Source of the DNA: Aquibacillus sediminis
GTDB taxonomy: Bacteria > Bacillota > Bacilli > Bacillales > Amphibacillaceae
NCBI RefSeq assembly: GCF_005870085.1
Contig: NZ_SZNM01000013.1
Span: 44,438 to 108,437, forward strand
DNA: 64,000 nucleotides
Direction: 5' to 3'
The notes under the pieces were generated by a model, which saw only the letters and a program-made list of their open reading frames with translations, did no database searches and was not told the DNA's origin. The translations under genes were made by a program, and so were the position numbers. Positions 27,910 to 36,537 of this stretch are shown one piece after another. The first letter of the stretch is position 1. Each line of letters begins with the position of its first letter.

Positions 27910-29085
27910 TTAAGCTGTTTGTTTTTTGCTAGAAATGTCAATCCAAACGGCTACAATTAAAATTAAACCTTTTACGATATATTGCCAGAATGTTTGGATG
28001 TTCATCATACTCATACCATTATCTATACTGGCCATAATTAGAGCTCCAATCACAGCACCAACAATATTTCCTCTTCCACCCATTAAACTGGTTCCACCTA
28101 TTACACATGCTGCAATGGCATCTAACTCATACATATCACCAGCACTTACAGTTGCCGCATTTAGACGACTTGTCAGAATTACACCAGCCATCCCTGCAAG
28201 TGCACCCATGATTACGAAAACAGATAAGGTATTGCGCTTAATATTAATCCCTGATAATGCTGCAGCTTCTTGATTTCCACCAATCGCATATACAGACCGA
28301 CCGAACGCTGTTTTACTAGAAATAAAGATAAACAAGCCTCCAAGGACGACAACGATCATCATTGGAACCGGTAATCCATAGTAACGACTTAACAGGTAAG
28401 TTATCGCTAATATTGCAATGGAATAGCCCGTAACCTTACCATAATCCACAGCTGGTGCTGCTAGATTCAATCCCATATTTGATCTTTTATGTCTATTTTT
28501 CCACGTACCATAAAAGAGCAATAACACACCTAGTACTGCAATCGTATAACCTAATGCATAAGGCAAGTAACTATTTGCTATTGAGCTGAAACTAGGGTCT
28601 AATGGTGCTACTGTTTGCCCTTTACTAATACCAATTAAAATCCCACGGAAAATTAACATACCACCTAATGTTACGATAAATGCAGGTACAGCACGATAAG
28701 CTACCCACCAACCTTGCCATAGTCCTAATAAAGCACCAACTGCTATCGCCGCTAATACAACCCATACTGTATTCCAATCAAACCATACGTGCAGAATGGC
28801 TGAAATACCACCAGTTAAACCGGCTAAAGACCCAACAGATAAGTCAATGTGTCCTGCTACAATGACCAATGTCATTCCAATAGCTAAAACGGAGATAACA
28901 GACATCTGTGTAAACAAGTTCGATAGATTACGTGCAGATAAGAATTCTCCCCCGGTAAACACACCAAAAATAATCGCGATTAAAAGTAATGCAATAATTA
29001 ACGTATAAGATTGCATATTAAATTTAAAACTTAATTTAGGTTGTTTTTGAGTTTCAGTTTCCGTTTCAATTGATGGCTGACTCAC
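27910..29085 (-). CDS. xylH: Xylose ABC transporter permease XylH
   Basis: A 391-residue protein from a GTG at 29085, preceded by AAGGAGGGAGC; a longer frame with no ribosome binding site exists. Ten or so hydrophobic segments and the BPD_transp_2 (RbsC/XylH) pattern: LVIVAGHIDLSVGSLAGLTG, VPAFIVTLGGMLIFRG, and ALSGINIKRNTLSVFVIMGALAGMAG. The longer length than RbsC fits XylH. The start overlaps the xylG stop by 20 bases. It forms the membrane channel for sugar delivered by XylF. Confidence 0.93.
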   Translation of the reverse strand: MSQPSIETETETQKQPKLSFKFNMQSYTLIIALLLIAIIFGVFTGGEFLSARNLSNLFTQMSVISVLAIGMTLVIVAGHIDLSVGSLAGLTGGISAILHVWFDWNTVWVVLAAIAVGALLGLWQGWWVAYRAVPAFIVTLGGMLIFRGILIGISKGQTVAPLDPSFSSIANSYLPYALGYTIAVLGVLLLFYGTWKNRHKRSNMGLNLAAPAVDYGKVTGYSIAILAITYLLSRYYGLPVPMMIVVVLGGLFIFISSKTAFGRSVYAIGGNQEAAALSGINIKRNTLSVFVIMGALAGMAGVILTSRLNAATVSAGDMYELDAIAACVIGGTSLMGGRGNIVGAVIGALIMASIDNGMSMMNIQTFWQYIVKGLILIVAVWIDISSKKQTA

Positions 29086-30601
29086 GTTGCTCCCTCCTTG
29101 TAGTAGCATACTTCATGATTTTTTCTTGTGTGGCCTCTTCTCTTGAAAGTTCACCACTGATAATGCCTTCTGACATAACTAATATCCGATCCGACATTCC
29201 CAAAATTTCAGGTAATTCTGAGGATATCATAATGATGCCGACACCTTGATCAGCTAGTTCATTAATAATTTTATAAATCTCATATTTAGCTCCAACGTCG
29301 ATCCCTCTTGTTGGCTCATCTAAAATTAAAACCTTTGGGTTGGTAAATAACCATTTACTGAGTACAACTTTCTGCTGATTTCCACCACTCAATTGATTAA
29401 CTGTTGCTTCTAAGGTAGGTGCTTTTAAATTCATTTTATCTGTTAATTCTTGAGCATGCTTCATTTCTAGTGCAGAGTCAATAATATGTTTAGGCATCAC
29501 TTTCTTTAAAGCTGCTAGTGTTGAATTTTTCGTTATTTCCATTCCTAGAATTAATCCGTAACGCTTGCGATCTTCTGAAACATAAGCTAGTCCAGCTTCA
29601 ATCGCATCGGATGGTTTTTTTATGTTAACTGCTTCACCATCTATTTTCACCTCTCCAGTTTGTTTTCCTGGATAGCCTCCAAACAAACTAGTAAATAATT
29701 CTGTCCTCCCTGCACCCATTAGTCCAGAGATTCCTAGAATTTCTCCACGTTTAAGTGAGAAGCTAACTTCTGCTGCCACTTTTTCTCCAGACACACTAGT
29801 AAACGCATAGTTGTTTACTTCTAAAATATCTTTTCCAATTTGCCGTTCCTCATAGGGAAAAAACTCATCCAATGTTCGACCTACCATCTTATTTACAATT
29901 TTATCCTCAGAGAGATCTCCTATCGGGTCCGTACTTACTGTTTGCCCATCTCTTAAGACGGTGACACTATCAGCAAGACGCAAAACTTCTCCTAGCTTAT
30001 GAGAAATATAGATGCATGTAACACCCTTTTTTTGCAGATCCCTTAAAATTCGTACTAAAATTTCCACATCACTTTCCGTTAATGCGGCTGTTGGTTCATC
30101 TAAAATAAGAATTTCTGCATGTTTGGTAAGTGCTTTTACAATTTCAATTAATTGTTGTTTCCCAACTGTTAATTCGCCTAACTTCATTTGTGGATCAATG
30201 TCTAAACCAACTTGATCTAACCAATATTGAGATTGTGCGTATATTTCATTCCAATCAATTACTTTCTTTCTCATTAAAGCACTGCTCAAAAAAATATTTT
30301 CACCGACGGTCATCTCGGGTACTAAGGCAAGCTCTTGATAGATAATAGCTACCCCTGCTTCTTGTGACTCTTTAATATTTTTAAATTCAACTTCTTCTCC
30401 GTTAATTTTTATGTTTCCATCATAATCACCTGATGGATAAACACCACTTAAGACTTTCATTAAAGTAGATTTACCAGCACCATTTTCTCCACACAGAGCA
30501 TGAATTTCTCCTTTACGAACAGAAAAAGTTACATTATCTAGTGCTTTTACTCCTGGAAACTCTTTGGTTATATTTTCCATTTGTAGCGCATATTCAGTCA
30601 T
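29066..30601 (-). CDS. xylG: Xylose ABC transporter ATP-binding protein XylG
   Basis: A 511-residue double-ABC ATPase of the CUT2 family. Domain 1 has Walker A GENGAGKST, LTVGKQQ in the signature position and Walker B LILDEPTAAL. Domain 2 has a degenerate Walker A (GLMGAGRTE), intact signature LSGGNQQKV and Walker B LILDEPTRGIDVGAK. This asymmetry is normal for RbsA/XylG proteins. AGGAGG lies 10 bases before the ATG. It energises uptake through XylH. Confidence 0.95.
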   Translation of the reverse strand: MTEYALQMENITKEFPGVKALDNVTFSVRKGEIHALCGENGAGKSTLMKVLSGVYPSGDYDGNIKINGEEVEFKNIKESQEAGVAIIYQELALVPEMTVGENIFLSSALMRKKVIDWNEIYAQSQYWLDQVGLDIDPQMKLGELTVGKQQLIEIVKALTKHAEILILDEPTAALTESDVEILVRILRDLQKKGVTCIYISHKLGEVLRLADSVTVLRDGQTVSTDPIGDLSEDKIVNKMVGRTLDEFFPYEERQIGKDILEVNNYAFTSVSGEKVAAEVSFSLKRGEILGISGLMGAGRTELFTSLFGGYPGKQTGEVKIDGEAVNIKKPSDAIEAGLAYVSEDRKRYGLILGMEITKNSTLAALKKVMPKHIIDSALEMKHAQELTDKMNLKAPTLEATVNQLSGGNQQKVVLSKWLFTNPKVLILDEPTRGIDVGAKYEIYKIINELADQGVGIIMISSELPEILGMSDRILVMSEGIISGELSREEATQEKIMKYATTRREQRESAIN

Positions 30602-30635
30602 TCGTTGTTAACCTCCTACTAACACAAGTATAAGG

Positions 30636-30661
30636 AAAAGGGAGCACATGGCCCCCTTTTT
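30636..30661 (-). terminator. Intercistronic stem-loop after xylF
   Basis: AAAAGGGaGC / GGCcCCCTTTT with a four-base loop lies in the 114-base gap between xylF and xylG. Only four T residues follow on the minus strand, so it probably attenuates or protects the xylF message rather than ending the operon. Confidence 0.6.
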
Positions 30662-30715
30662 TAAATCTATGAACTTCTAAAGGAGATCCTATGAAATTGT
30701 AAATTATTGTTCCAT

Positions 30716-31834
30716 TTACTCTGGGTTTTCTGGACGCTCATCTTCCGGAATGTTTTTATAAACTTCATCATAGGAATGGAATCCATCTGCAATGACTGTA
30801 TCCATTAAATTATCTTGGTGTACCTTAATAGGTTCTAATTTAATAAAAGGAACATCCATTGTTTCGTTGTTAACAGTACCTTGTGCTTCTACTTCATCTC
30901 CATTCGCCAGTTGAACCGCTACTTCAGCGTTTCTAACAGCTATGTCACGAATTGGTTTGTAAACTGTCATAGATTGTGTACCTTCCGCGATTCGTTGCAC
31001 AGCAGCCAAATCAGCATCTTGTCCAGAGATAGCTACTTCCCCAGCTAGGTTTTGTGAGGATAGTGCTTGAATGGCACCACCTGCAGTACTATCATTTGTT
31101 GCAACAATTGCATCTATATCGTTTGCATTGGCTGTCAAAGCATTTTCTATGATATCTAGGGCAGCTTCTGCTGACCAACCATCAGCCCATTGGTCACCTA
31201 TAATTTCAATATCACCATTATCAACTAGTGGTTCAACAACATTCATTTGTCCTTCTCTAAACATTTGAGCATTGTTATCTGTTGGTGCCCCACCTAGCAT
31301 AAAATATTTTCCAGTAGGTACTTGTTCAGTAATATATTCTGCTTGCATTTCACCGACACGAACATTATCAAAGGAAACATAAGCATCAATCTCTGCATTG
31401 TTTATTAATCGATCATAAGCAACGACTGGAATATCCTCTTCTTTTGCTTGATTAACTACAGGGCTTAATGCATCTGAATTATTTGCGATAATAACTAATA
31501 CATCAATACCTTGTGATAACATCGTTTGGATTTGCGATAATTGCTTTTCATCTTTACCGTCAGCTGATTGAACAAGTATTTCATCAGCACCTAATTCCTC
31601 TGCTTTTTCTATAAAGATGTCTCGGTCGTGCTGCCACCTTTCTAATGATAGATCTGCTACAGATAAACCAATTGTTAGCTGATCTTCACTAGCACTTTCA
31701 TTATCACTATCATTATTTCCATCTGAACCACCATCACTTTGTCCTCCTGACTCTGTTGCTTGACCGCAGGCAACGAGTAGTGATAACGCTACCAACAAAG
31801 TTAACACAAATAAAGATTTAACTATTTTTCTCAT
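30716..31834 (-). CDS. xylF: Xylose-binding lipoprotein XylF
   Basis: A 372-residue protein with lipobox LVAC (cysteine 23), a Gly/Ser/Asn/Asp-rich linker and a Peripla_BP_4 fold. Motifs include TIGLSVADLSLERWQHDRDIF, VLVIIANNSDALSPVV, VPVVAYDRLI and AIVATNDSTAGGAIQAL. The ERWQHD and AYDRLI motifs are characteristic of D-xylose-binding proteins rather than ribose-binding ones. It is the first gene of xylFGH. GAAAGGGG precedes the ATG, and a cre-bearing promoter lies about 25-40 bases upstream. Confidence 0.94.
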   Translation of the reverse strand: MRKIVKSLFVLTLLVALSLLVACGQATESGGQSDGGSDGNNDSDNESASEDQLTIGLSVADLSLERWQHDRDIFIEKAEELGADEILVQSADGKDEKQLSQIQTMLSQGIDVLVIIANNSDALSPVVNQAKEEDIPVVAYDRLINNAEIDAYVSFDNVRVGEMQAEYITEQVPTGKYFMLGGAPTDNNAQMFREGQMNVVEPLVDNGDIEIIGDQWADGWSAEAALDIIENALTANANDIDAIVATNDSTAGGAIQALSSQNLAGEVAISGQDADLAAVQRIAEGTQSMTVYKPIRDIAVRNAEVAVQLANGDEVEAQGTVNNETMDVPFIKLEPIKVHQDNLMDTVIADGFHSYDEVYKNIPEDERPENPE

Positions 31835-31856
31835 GACCTAACCCCTTTCAATTTTT

Positions 31857-31875
31857 TGAACACGCTTACATTATA
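31857..31875 (-). promoter_or_regulatory. xylF promoter -10 box with cre site
   Basis: On the minus strand TATAAT (31875-31870) runs directly into a cre match, TGAACACGCTTACA on the plus strand (31857-31870, 13 of 14 consensus positions). The -35 is poor. An ATAAACAAAGTTTAAC motif lies upstream at about 31902-31917. Confidence 0.75.
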
Positions 31876-31995
31876 ACAACAAACTCTTCGTTCGTACAGT
31901 GGATAAACAAAGTTTAACTGTAAATTGTCAATATTTTGACAAATAACCCCCCCTAAAAAATAACTGGAATGGAATTTTGTGTAGTTTGCTTTTGT

Positions 31996-32442
31996 TTATT
32001 CTTTATAATCCCACAACACCTTCCACTCCCCTTCTTCTTCCGTTGCATAAACGGGTTGTGATAATTCAAATCTTCCATAGGTTCCCTTGTATGTTTGAGT
32101 TACGGTAACTTCATATACTTCACTCAACCTTGATGCTCCATTTTCCATTCGCCAATTTGACTTTTTGTCCACATCACTTAATGTGTATGAAAATGTATTG
32201 ACGCCAAAATGATTTAGGAACACATGTGCACGGTCTTCCATGTAAGTTCCCTTCTCAAATTTTTCCTTCATTTGTGGATGAAACATCTCCCATGATTCCG
32301 CAAACTTCCCCTCTTGTTCATAGCTATAGAACGCATCAATAGCACTTTTAGCTTGATGACGTGGGGATAACTGGATACTGATAACAATCGTGCCTCCAAT
32401 TAAAATGATAGCCGCAAGAACAAATCCAAGTTTTTTCCTCAT
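31996..32442 (-). CDS. Hypothetical membrane-anchored or secreted protein
   Basis: A 148-residue protein with an N-terminal signal anchor (KLGFVLAAIILIGGTIVISI) and no lipobox. An NTF2-like small domain is suggested by AKSAIDAFYSYEQEGKFAESW and the C-terminal beta strands ending GEWKVLWDYKE. I do not recognise a specific family. Its promoter region shares a GTTTAACTTTGTTTAA motif with the xyl genes and the other ABC operon, so it may belong to the same regulon. GGGAG lies upstream of the ATG. Confidence 0.7.
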   Translation of the reverse strand: MRKKLGFVLAAIILIGGTIVISIQLSPRHQAKSAIDAFYSYEQEGKFAESWEMFHPQMKEKFEKGTYMEDRAHVFLNHFGVNTFSYTLSDVDKKSNWRMENGASRLSEVYEVTVTQTYKGTYGRFELSQPVYATEEEGEWKVLWDYKE

Positions 32443-32558
32443 GCGATCCGTCTCCCTTTAGTTTAACTTTGTTTAAATGTATTCAAAATAAAACAGAAAT
32501 AGTCGTTTTGCTTGTCAACTGTGAGGTTTGGCACCCTTACTTTGATACTTTTTTCCTA

Positions 32559-32601
32559 TATACAAACGCATGATAAACTAGTTATAATGAAAACGGTTAC
32601 A
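32559..32601 (+). promoter_or_regulatory. Promoter with perfect cre site, no ORF behind it
   Basis: TATACA (32559-32564), an 18-base spacer and TATAAT (32583-32588) form a promoter. TGAAAACGGTTACA (32588-32601) is a perfect cre match overlapping the -10. The next plus-strand gene is 930 bases away, beyond a terminator, so it seems to drive a short transcript. Confidence 0.65.
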
Positions 32602-32740
32602 AGTCATGAGTGTTTCCATTTTGTTGCAATCATTCAATCACCATAAGTTATTGTGGTTAAATGGATGCAACATTGGGATTGAATGATTCAATGATAGATT
32701 GTCCCCCATTGAGCATCCGGTTACGGGTGCTTCTTTTTTT
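32602..32740 (+). ncRNA. Candidate catabolite-controlled small RNA
   Basis: About 140 bases between the cre-bearing promoter and an intrinsic terminator (GCATCCG / CGGGTGC, 32713-32730, then a T-run to 32740). Upstream of the terminator an imperfect long stem is possible: AATCATTCAATC pairs with GATTGAATGATT, with an inner ACCATAA / TTGTGGT stem. No open frame with a ribosome binding site is present. B. subtilis SR1 is a precedent for a carbon-controlled small RNA, but no similarity to it is claimed. Confidence 0.5.
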
Positions 32741-32869
32741 ATCACTTAATTTTGTTAAATTACATAACCGACGTATTTAAAAAGCATCTACCACACTAAA
32801 TGGGTAAATTAATTAATGCATATAAGCTCTATGAACTTTTAACTTCTACTAATTCTAAGCTTTAGTGCA

Positions 32870-33400
32870 TATTCAGGGCACGTTTCGTACGCAATCGTTT
32901 ACCGTTTTTGCTCTTTTACGATGATTCAGGGTACGTTTTAATCTGAATCGTTTACCGGTTTCGCTCTTTTACGATGATTCAGGGTACGTTTTGATCTGAA
33001 TCGTTTACCGGTTTTGCTCTTTTACGGTGATTCAGGATACGTTTTAATCTGAATCGTTTACCGGTTTTGATCTTTTACGGTGATTCAGGGTACGTTTTGA
33101 TCTGAATCGTTTACCGGTTTCGCTCTTTAGCGATGATTCAGGGTACGTTTTGATCTCAATCGTTTACTGGTTTTGCTCTTTTGCGGTGATTCAGGGTACG
33201 TTTTGATCTCAATCGTTTACCGGTTTTGCTCTTTTACGATGATTCAGGGTACGTTTTGATCTCAATCGTTTACCGGTTTTGCTCTTTTACGATGATTCAG
33301 GGTACGTTTTGATCTCAATCGTTTACCGGTTTTGCTCTTTTACGATGATTCAGGGTACGTTTTCCACGTAATCGTTTACCGGTTTCGCTCTTTAGCGCAG
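32870..33400. repeat. Tandem array T2, 53-bp period, about ten copies
   Basis: GATTCAGGGTACG recurs at 32923, 32976, 33029, 33082, 33135, 33188, 33241, 33294 and 33347, exactly 53 bp apart, with a degraded unit at 32870. Each unit contains GATTCAG and CTGAATC (or a near match) as an inverted repeat with a 13-base loop. No coding frame is supported. It lies upstream of the aldo/keto reductase gene. Confidence 0.93.
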
Positions 33401-33530
33401 AACCTGGTCACATTCCGCACGTAATCGTTCACTGTTCACTTGCCGAATTTATTCGGTTCCTTTTGTTCATAAACATTTCGCGCTATACTAATAATAAGAA
33501 ACATAAACTACATAACTTGAGGTGAAGCAA

Positions 33531-34454
33531 ATGAAATATAGAAAACTTGGTAGCACAGATCTTAATGTTTCTGTAATCGGGATTGGCACATGGCAGTTTG
33601 GTGGTGAGTGGGGTAAAGATTTCACCCAGACTGAGGTTGATGCCATTTTTGATAAAGCAAATGAACAAGGCATTAATTTAATTGATACCGCTGAATGTTA
33701 TGGAGATCATCTTTCTGAAAAATTTATTGGAGACTATTTAAAGAGACATAATCGCGAAGATTGGATTGTGGCAACAAAATTTGGCCATCATTTCCATGAT
33801 AATTTCGAACGGACAAGACATTGGGATGCCGACGATGTACTTAAACAATTGGATCGTTCTTTAAAGGCGTTAAACACTGACTATATTGATCTTTTCCAAG
33901 CGCACTCCCCTTTTGATGAAGAATTCAAAAATGATGCGTTATGGACGATGTTAGATAAACAAATGCAAGCCGGGAAAATTCGTAACCTTGGGATTTCTTT
34001 AAAGTATAATGAAGATCCGTATCAAACAGACAAGGCTACTGAAGTAAACGCTAAAGCGATTCAAGTCGTGTATAATCGTTTGGATCAGGCACCAGAGAAA
34101 GAAATATTCCCTTCTTCCCAAAAGCAAAACTTAGGCGTTTTAGCACGTGTACCATTAGCAAGTGGCTATTTAAGCGGTAAATATAAGCCTGGTGCTACTT
34201 TTACCGAAAACGATGTACGCTCAAGACATGACAAAAACGAAACAGCGAAAAAATTAGAAGTAGTTGAAGAAATAGCACGTACAGAAGTTCCCGAAAGTGT
34301 CCCAATGGCATCATGGGCACTTGCTTGGTGTTTAAAACATCCCGCTGTGACAAGTGTCATTCCTGGGTGTAAGACCCCAGACCAAGTGGAACTAAATGCA
34401 AAAGCTGCTTCCCTTGATCTCGTGTCAGATGATCATCCACAAAGTGTGAAATAA
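33531..34454 (+). CDS. Aldo/keto reductase
   Basis: A 307-residue protein from the ATG at 33531 (GAGGTGA five bases before it; the frame also opens at a GTG inside that site). The TIM-barrel AKR pattern is clear: KLGSTDLNVSVIGIGTWQFGG, catalytic tetrad residues Asp in LIDTAECYGD with Tyr, Lys in VATKFG and His in the FQAHSP region, and a C-terminal cofactor-binding PAVTSVIPGCKTPDQVELN. It reduces aldehydes or ketones with NADPH; the substrate is unknown. It resembles the YhdN/general-stress type. A structured repeat D starts at the stop codon. Confidence 0.92.
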   Translation: MKYRKLGSTDLNVSVIGIGTWQFGGEWGKDFTQTEVDAIFDKANEQGINLIDTAECYGDHLSEKFIGDYLKRHNREDWIVATKFGHHFHDNFERTRHWDADDVLKQLDRSLKALNTDYIDLFQAHSPFDEEFKNDALWTMLDKQMQAGKIRNLGISLKYNEDPYQTDKATEVNAKAIQVVYNRLDQAPEKEIFPSSQKQNLGVLARVPLASGYLSGKYKPGATFTENDVRSRHDKNETAKKLEVVEEIARTEVPESVPMASWALAWCLKHPAVTSVIPGCKTPDQVELNAKAASLDLVSDDHPQSVK

Positions 34455-34625
34455 AGTGAAACTTCACTCAGTGGGGTTTTTGCTCTTCCCCACCGAGTGT
34501 TAGTACCACAAGGAAAGACCCGCAGGCCCTTGAACCATTCGGGGTGAAAGCGAAAGTTTTACTCCCACTTAAACATCCCCGTTTCACTTCATATTTGAAG
34601 TGGGAGTCTTACGGACGGTTGCACC
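34455..34625 (+). repeat. Structured repeat D, copy 3
   Basis: It begins AGTGAAACTTCACTCAGTGGGG with partner CCCCACCGAGTG, passes through TACCACAAGGAAAGACC and CCTTGAACCATTCGGGGTG, then TTTCACTTCATATTTGAAGT, and ends TACGGACGGTTGCACC. It starts at the end of the aldo/keto reductase gene, so its first hairpin may act as that gene's terminator. Confidence 0.75.
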
Positions 34626-34642
34626 GGGATAAGTTTATGATT

Positions 34643-34681
34643 AAAAAAATCCGAACTATTGTCTTTAGTTCGGATTTTTTT
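34643..34681 (+). terminator. Strong bidirectional intrinsic terminator
   Basis: AAAAAAATCCGAACTA / TAGTTCGGATTTTTTT with a short loop. T-runs occur in both directions. Confidence 0.88.
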
Positions 34682-34878
34682 ATTGCCCCGTATGTTACTG
34701 GCAATAAGCCCCCCACTCCACTAGAAATACTTTATGTCGTCGGATTTCCTATCAACTGTTATAGCAATCCTCCCATCTCCCCCGTCACTCCCATTTCACA
34801 AATCCACCTCCACTATGATCTCCCATGAATATTTTGAACATTTATCCAAAAACTATTGGGAAACGGAGGTGAAACAAG

Positions 34879-35076
34879 ATGGGACTATTTAGTGCAATTT
34901 CTGAGTGGTCGAATGGAAGATATGAAAAAAAAGTAGCAAAAATGCGTGAGTTAGGAAAATGTCCTGACTGTAACGGACATGGGATTGAAGTGATGCCCTA
35001 TGAACATTTCTTTAGTTCTCCCTATGAATGCCCAAGTTGTGCTGGTACAGGACAATTTTCTGACTGGATGAAATAA
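34879..35076 (+). CDS. Small double CxxCxGxG zinc-ribbon protein
   Basis: A 65-residue protein with two DnaJ-type motifs, CPDCNGHG (about 34-41) and CPSCAGTG (about 54-61), likely to bind one zinc ion together. The N-terminal half is charged and probably helical. GGAGGTG lies upstream of the ATG. The motif resembles the cysteine-rich region of DnaJ and small Bacillus proteins such as YuiA, but no specific family is assigned. Confidence 0.75.
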   Translation: MGLFSAISEWSNGRYEKKVAKMRELGKCPDCNGHGIEVMPYEHFFSSPYECPSCAGTGQFSDWMK

Positions 35077-35133
35077 AACCTACTTTATATGTATAATAGT
35101 AGAAACTCGATCACAACCATACATCACACAAAA

Positions 35134-35161
35134 GCCCAAGGTAACCAATAATACCTTGGGC
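35134..35161. terminator. Shared terminator between convergent small genes
   Basis: GCCCAAGGTA / TACCTTGGGC is a perfect ten-base stem with an eight-base loop. TTTT follows on the minus strand. It lies between the plus-strand zinc-ribbon gene and the minus-strand small gene at 35168. Confidence 0.8.
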
Positions 35162-35167
35162 CGATTA

Positions 35168-35317
35168 TTATTTATCAAATTTAGAAACATCGATCGGAAT
35201 CGTTTGATTATTGTTGTAAAACTTAGCTAATTCCTCTTCATCAGCAGTTTGTTTTAGTCTCTTTTGCTGTGCATAATGATCAAAATATTGCTGTTTTTCA
35301 TCTCTTCTTTTAACCAT
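35168..35317 (-). CDS. Small hypothetical protein, 49 residues
   Basis: An ATG at 35317 is preceded by AAAGGAGGAGG, one of the best ribosome binding sites in the window, and the frame runs to a TAA at 35168 just before a terminator. The sequence is hydrophilic: MVKRRDEKQQYFDHYAQQKR, then an acidic stretch ADEEELAKFY, ending PIDVSKFDK. I do not recognise the family and assign no function. Confidence 0.7.
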   Translation of the reverse strand: MVKRRDEKQQYFDHYAQQKRLKQTADEEELAKFYNNNQTIPIDVSKFDK

Positions 35318-35762
35318 TTTGATTCCTCCTCCTTTATGGGTTTAGTATTTGCTGGACTTTTTTTATTATGTAATCCACGAAAAAGAATATATACGTACTC
35401 TCTCTCGGTTGATTCAAACCAATTTAACCCGCGAATCTGCCATGACACCACGCTTTTAATGTTTACCATCCGATAAAAGTGGATGAAAACACCGGTCTTA
35501 GGAAAGATATAAAAAGAAAACTTGTATCCAATGCACCAAAAAAACGTTAGCCTTTCTGGATACAATGCCACTATCCGTTTCACTATTTTAGATTGAAATA
35601 CCTATAAAATAAACCAAATACATTCAAATATGCAATATAAATTTCAAATACTACCATATACAACCATTTTCTCCATATTATAAATAGATCCATTGGCATA
35701 TTACTTATTTTTACATTTTGCCTTATGATTAGCTTAAGAGATCAGACGGATAACATAACTGC

Positions 35763-35857
35763 ATCTCGATAAAGGCAAAGCTGGTTAAAGCCAGTGACGC
35801 AAAGCTATAGGGGCTAAAGTGTATCCACTACATCAAGCCAGCCAGTTACCGAAAGAT
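35763..35857 (+). ncRNA. Cyclic di-GMP-I riboswitch (GEMM)
   Basis: The element shows the GEMM-I core in order: P1 5' strand ATCTCG, AAAGGCAAAG, a hairpin CTGGT-TAAA-GCCAG, the conserved GACGCAAAGC, the second hairpin beginning GGGGCTAAAG, and the closing AGCCAGCCAGTTACCGAA followed by the P1 3' strand AGAT. An intrinsic terminator follows at 35890. Between them GGGGTAGGAA can pair with downstream TTCCTAC...CCCC in competition with the terminator, so it can act as an expression platform. Whether ligand turns the genes on or off cannot be told by eye. It leads into the DUF192-Flp/Tad pilus genes. Confidence 0.92.
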
Positions 35858-35889
35858 CAGGGGTAGGAAATTATTAAATTCCTACATGA

Positions 35890-35927
35890 ACACCCCCTTT
35901 TTCGGTAAAAAAGTGGGGTTTTTTTAA
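35890..35927 (+). terminator. Terminator of the c-di-GMP riboswitch expression platform
   Basis: CACCCCCTTTTT / AAAAAAGTGGGG with a CGGT loop, then seven T residues. It lies between the aptamer and the GTG start at 35952. Confidence 0.88.
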
Positions 35928-35951
35928 TACGAAAAAGTTGGAGGTGAATAA

Positions 35952-36302
35952 GTGGAGCTAGTTAACCTGAGTAACAATCAACTCATCGCATCAGAAGTTA
36001 AACAAGCGTATAGTTTTTTCAAGCGGTTAAAAGGATTAATGTTTACAGACAAGCTAGACTCAGGTTCTGGTTTACACATTAAACCTTGTCAATCGGTTCA
36101 TATGTTCTTTATGAATTATCCGCTCGATATTTTATACCTGAACAAAGACCAAATCATCGTTGCGATCGATGAGTCACTGGAACCTGACAAGGTCGGTAAA
36201 CGATACGCTGATGCAAATTCAGTTGTTGAGTTACCTGCAGGGACAGTACATCTGACAAATACAAAAGTTGGAGACAAGATTTCATTTCAATCACAACAAT
36301 AG
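35952..36302 (+). CDS. DUF192 family protein, first gene of the pilus locus
   Basis: A 116-residue protein with a GTG start and GGAGGTGAATAA upstream. The DUF192 pattern is clear: KRLKGLMFTDKLDSGSGLHI, CQSVHMFFMNYPLDILYLN, and VVELPAGTVHLTNTKVGDKI. Family members are small beta-barrel proteins of unknown function; many carry export signals, but this one does not. It is the gene nearest the c-di-GMP riboswitch and is followed on the same strand by the Flp pilin gene. DUF192 genes are recurrently seen beside Tad clusters, so a pilus-related role is plausible (inference). Confidence 0.87.
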   Translation: MELVNLSNNQLIASEVKQAYSFFKRLKGLMFTDKLDSGSGLHIKPCQSVHMFFMNYPLDILYLNKDQIIVAIDESLEPDKVGKRYADANSVVELPAGTVHLTNTKVGDKISFQSQQ

Positions 36303-36537
36303 GAACGAACGCAAGCAAATACTGGCATCACTTTGTCCGAATAAATCAGCTACATTGTACTATTCTAATAAATGGGGGAATACACCAAGTGAAAAGCCTT
36401 TTATTGAAGAGTAAGTAGAAGGGCGGAAAAAAATCCGTTTATTCAGGCAATAAATGATAAGTTATTTGAGACAATGTGCCTTAAAGCAAGCACAATAAAA
36501 CAAACCAAAAATACTTCAATAAAAAGGGGATTATACA

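Noticed and set aside
32870..33400. CRISPR array
   Set aside because: Whole 53-bp units repeat with no unique spacers, and no cas genes are present.
34544..34828. 94-codon plus-strand frame
   Set aside because: It runs through structured repeat D and a strong terminator; no ribosome binding site.
35254..35583. 109-codon minus-strand frame
   Set aside because: It overlaps the better supported 49-codon gene in another frame and lacks a ribosome binding site.
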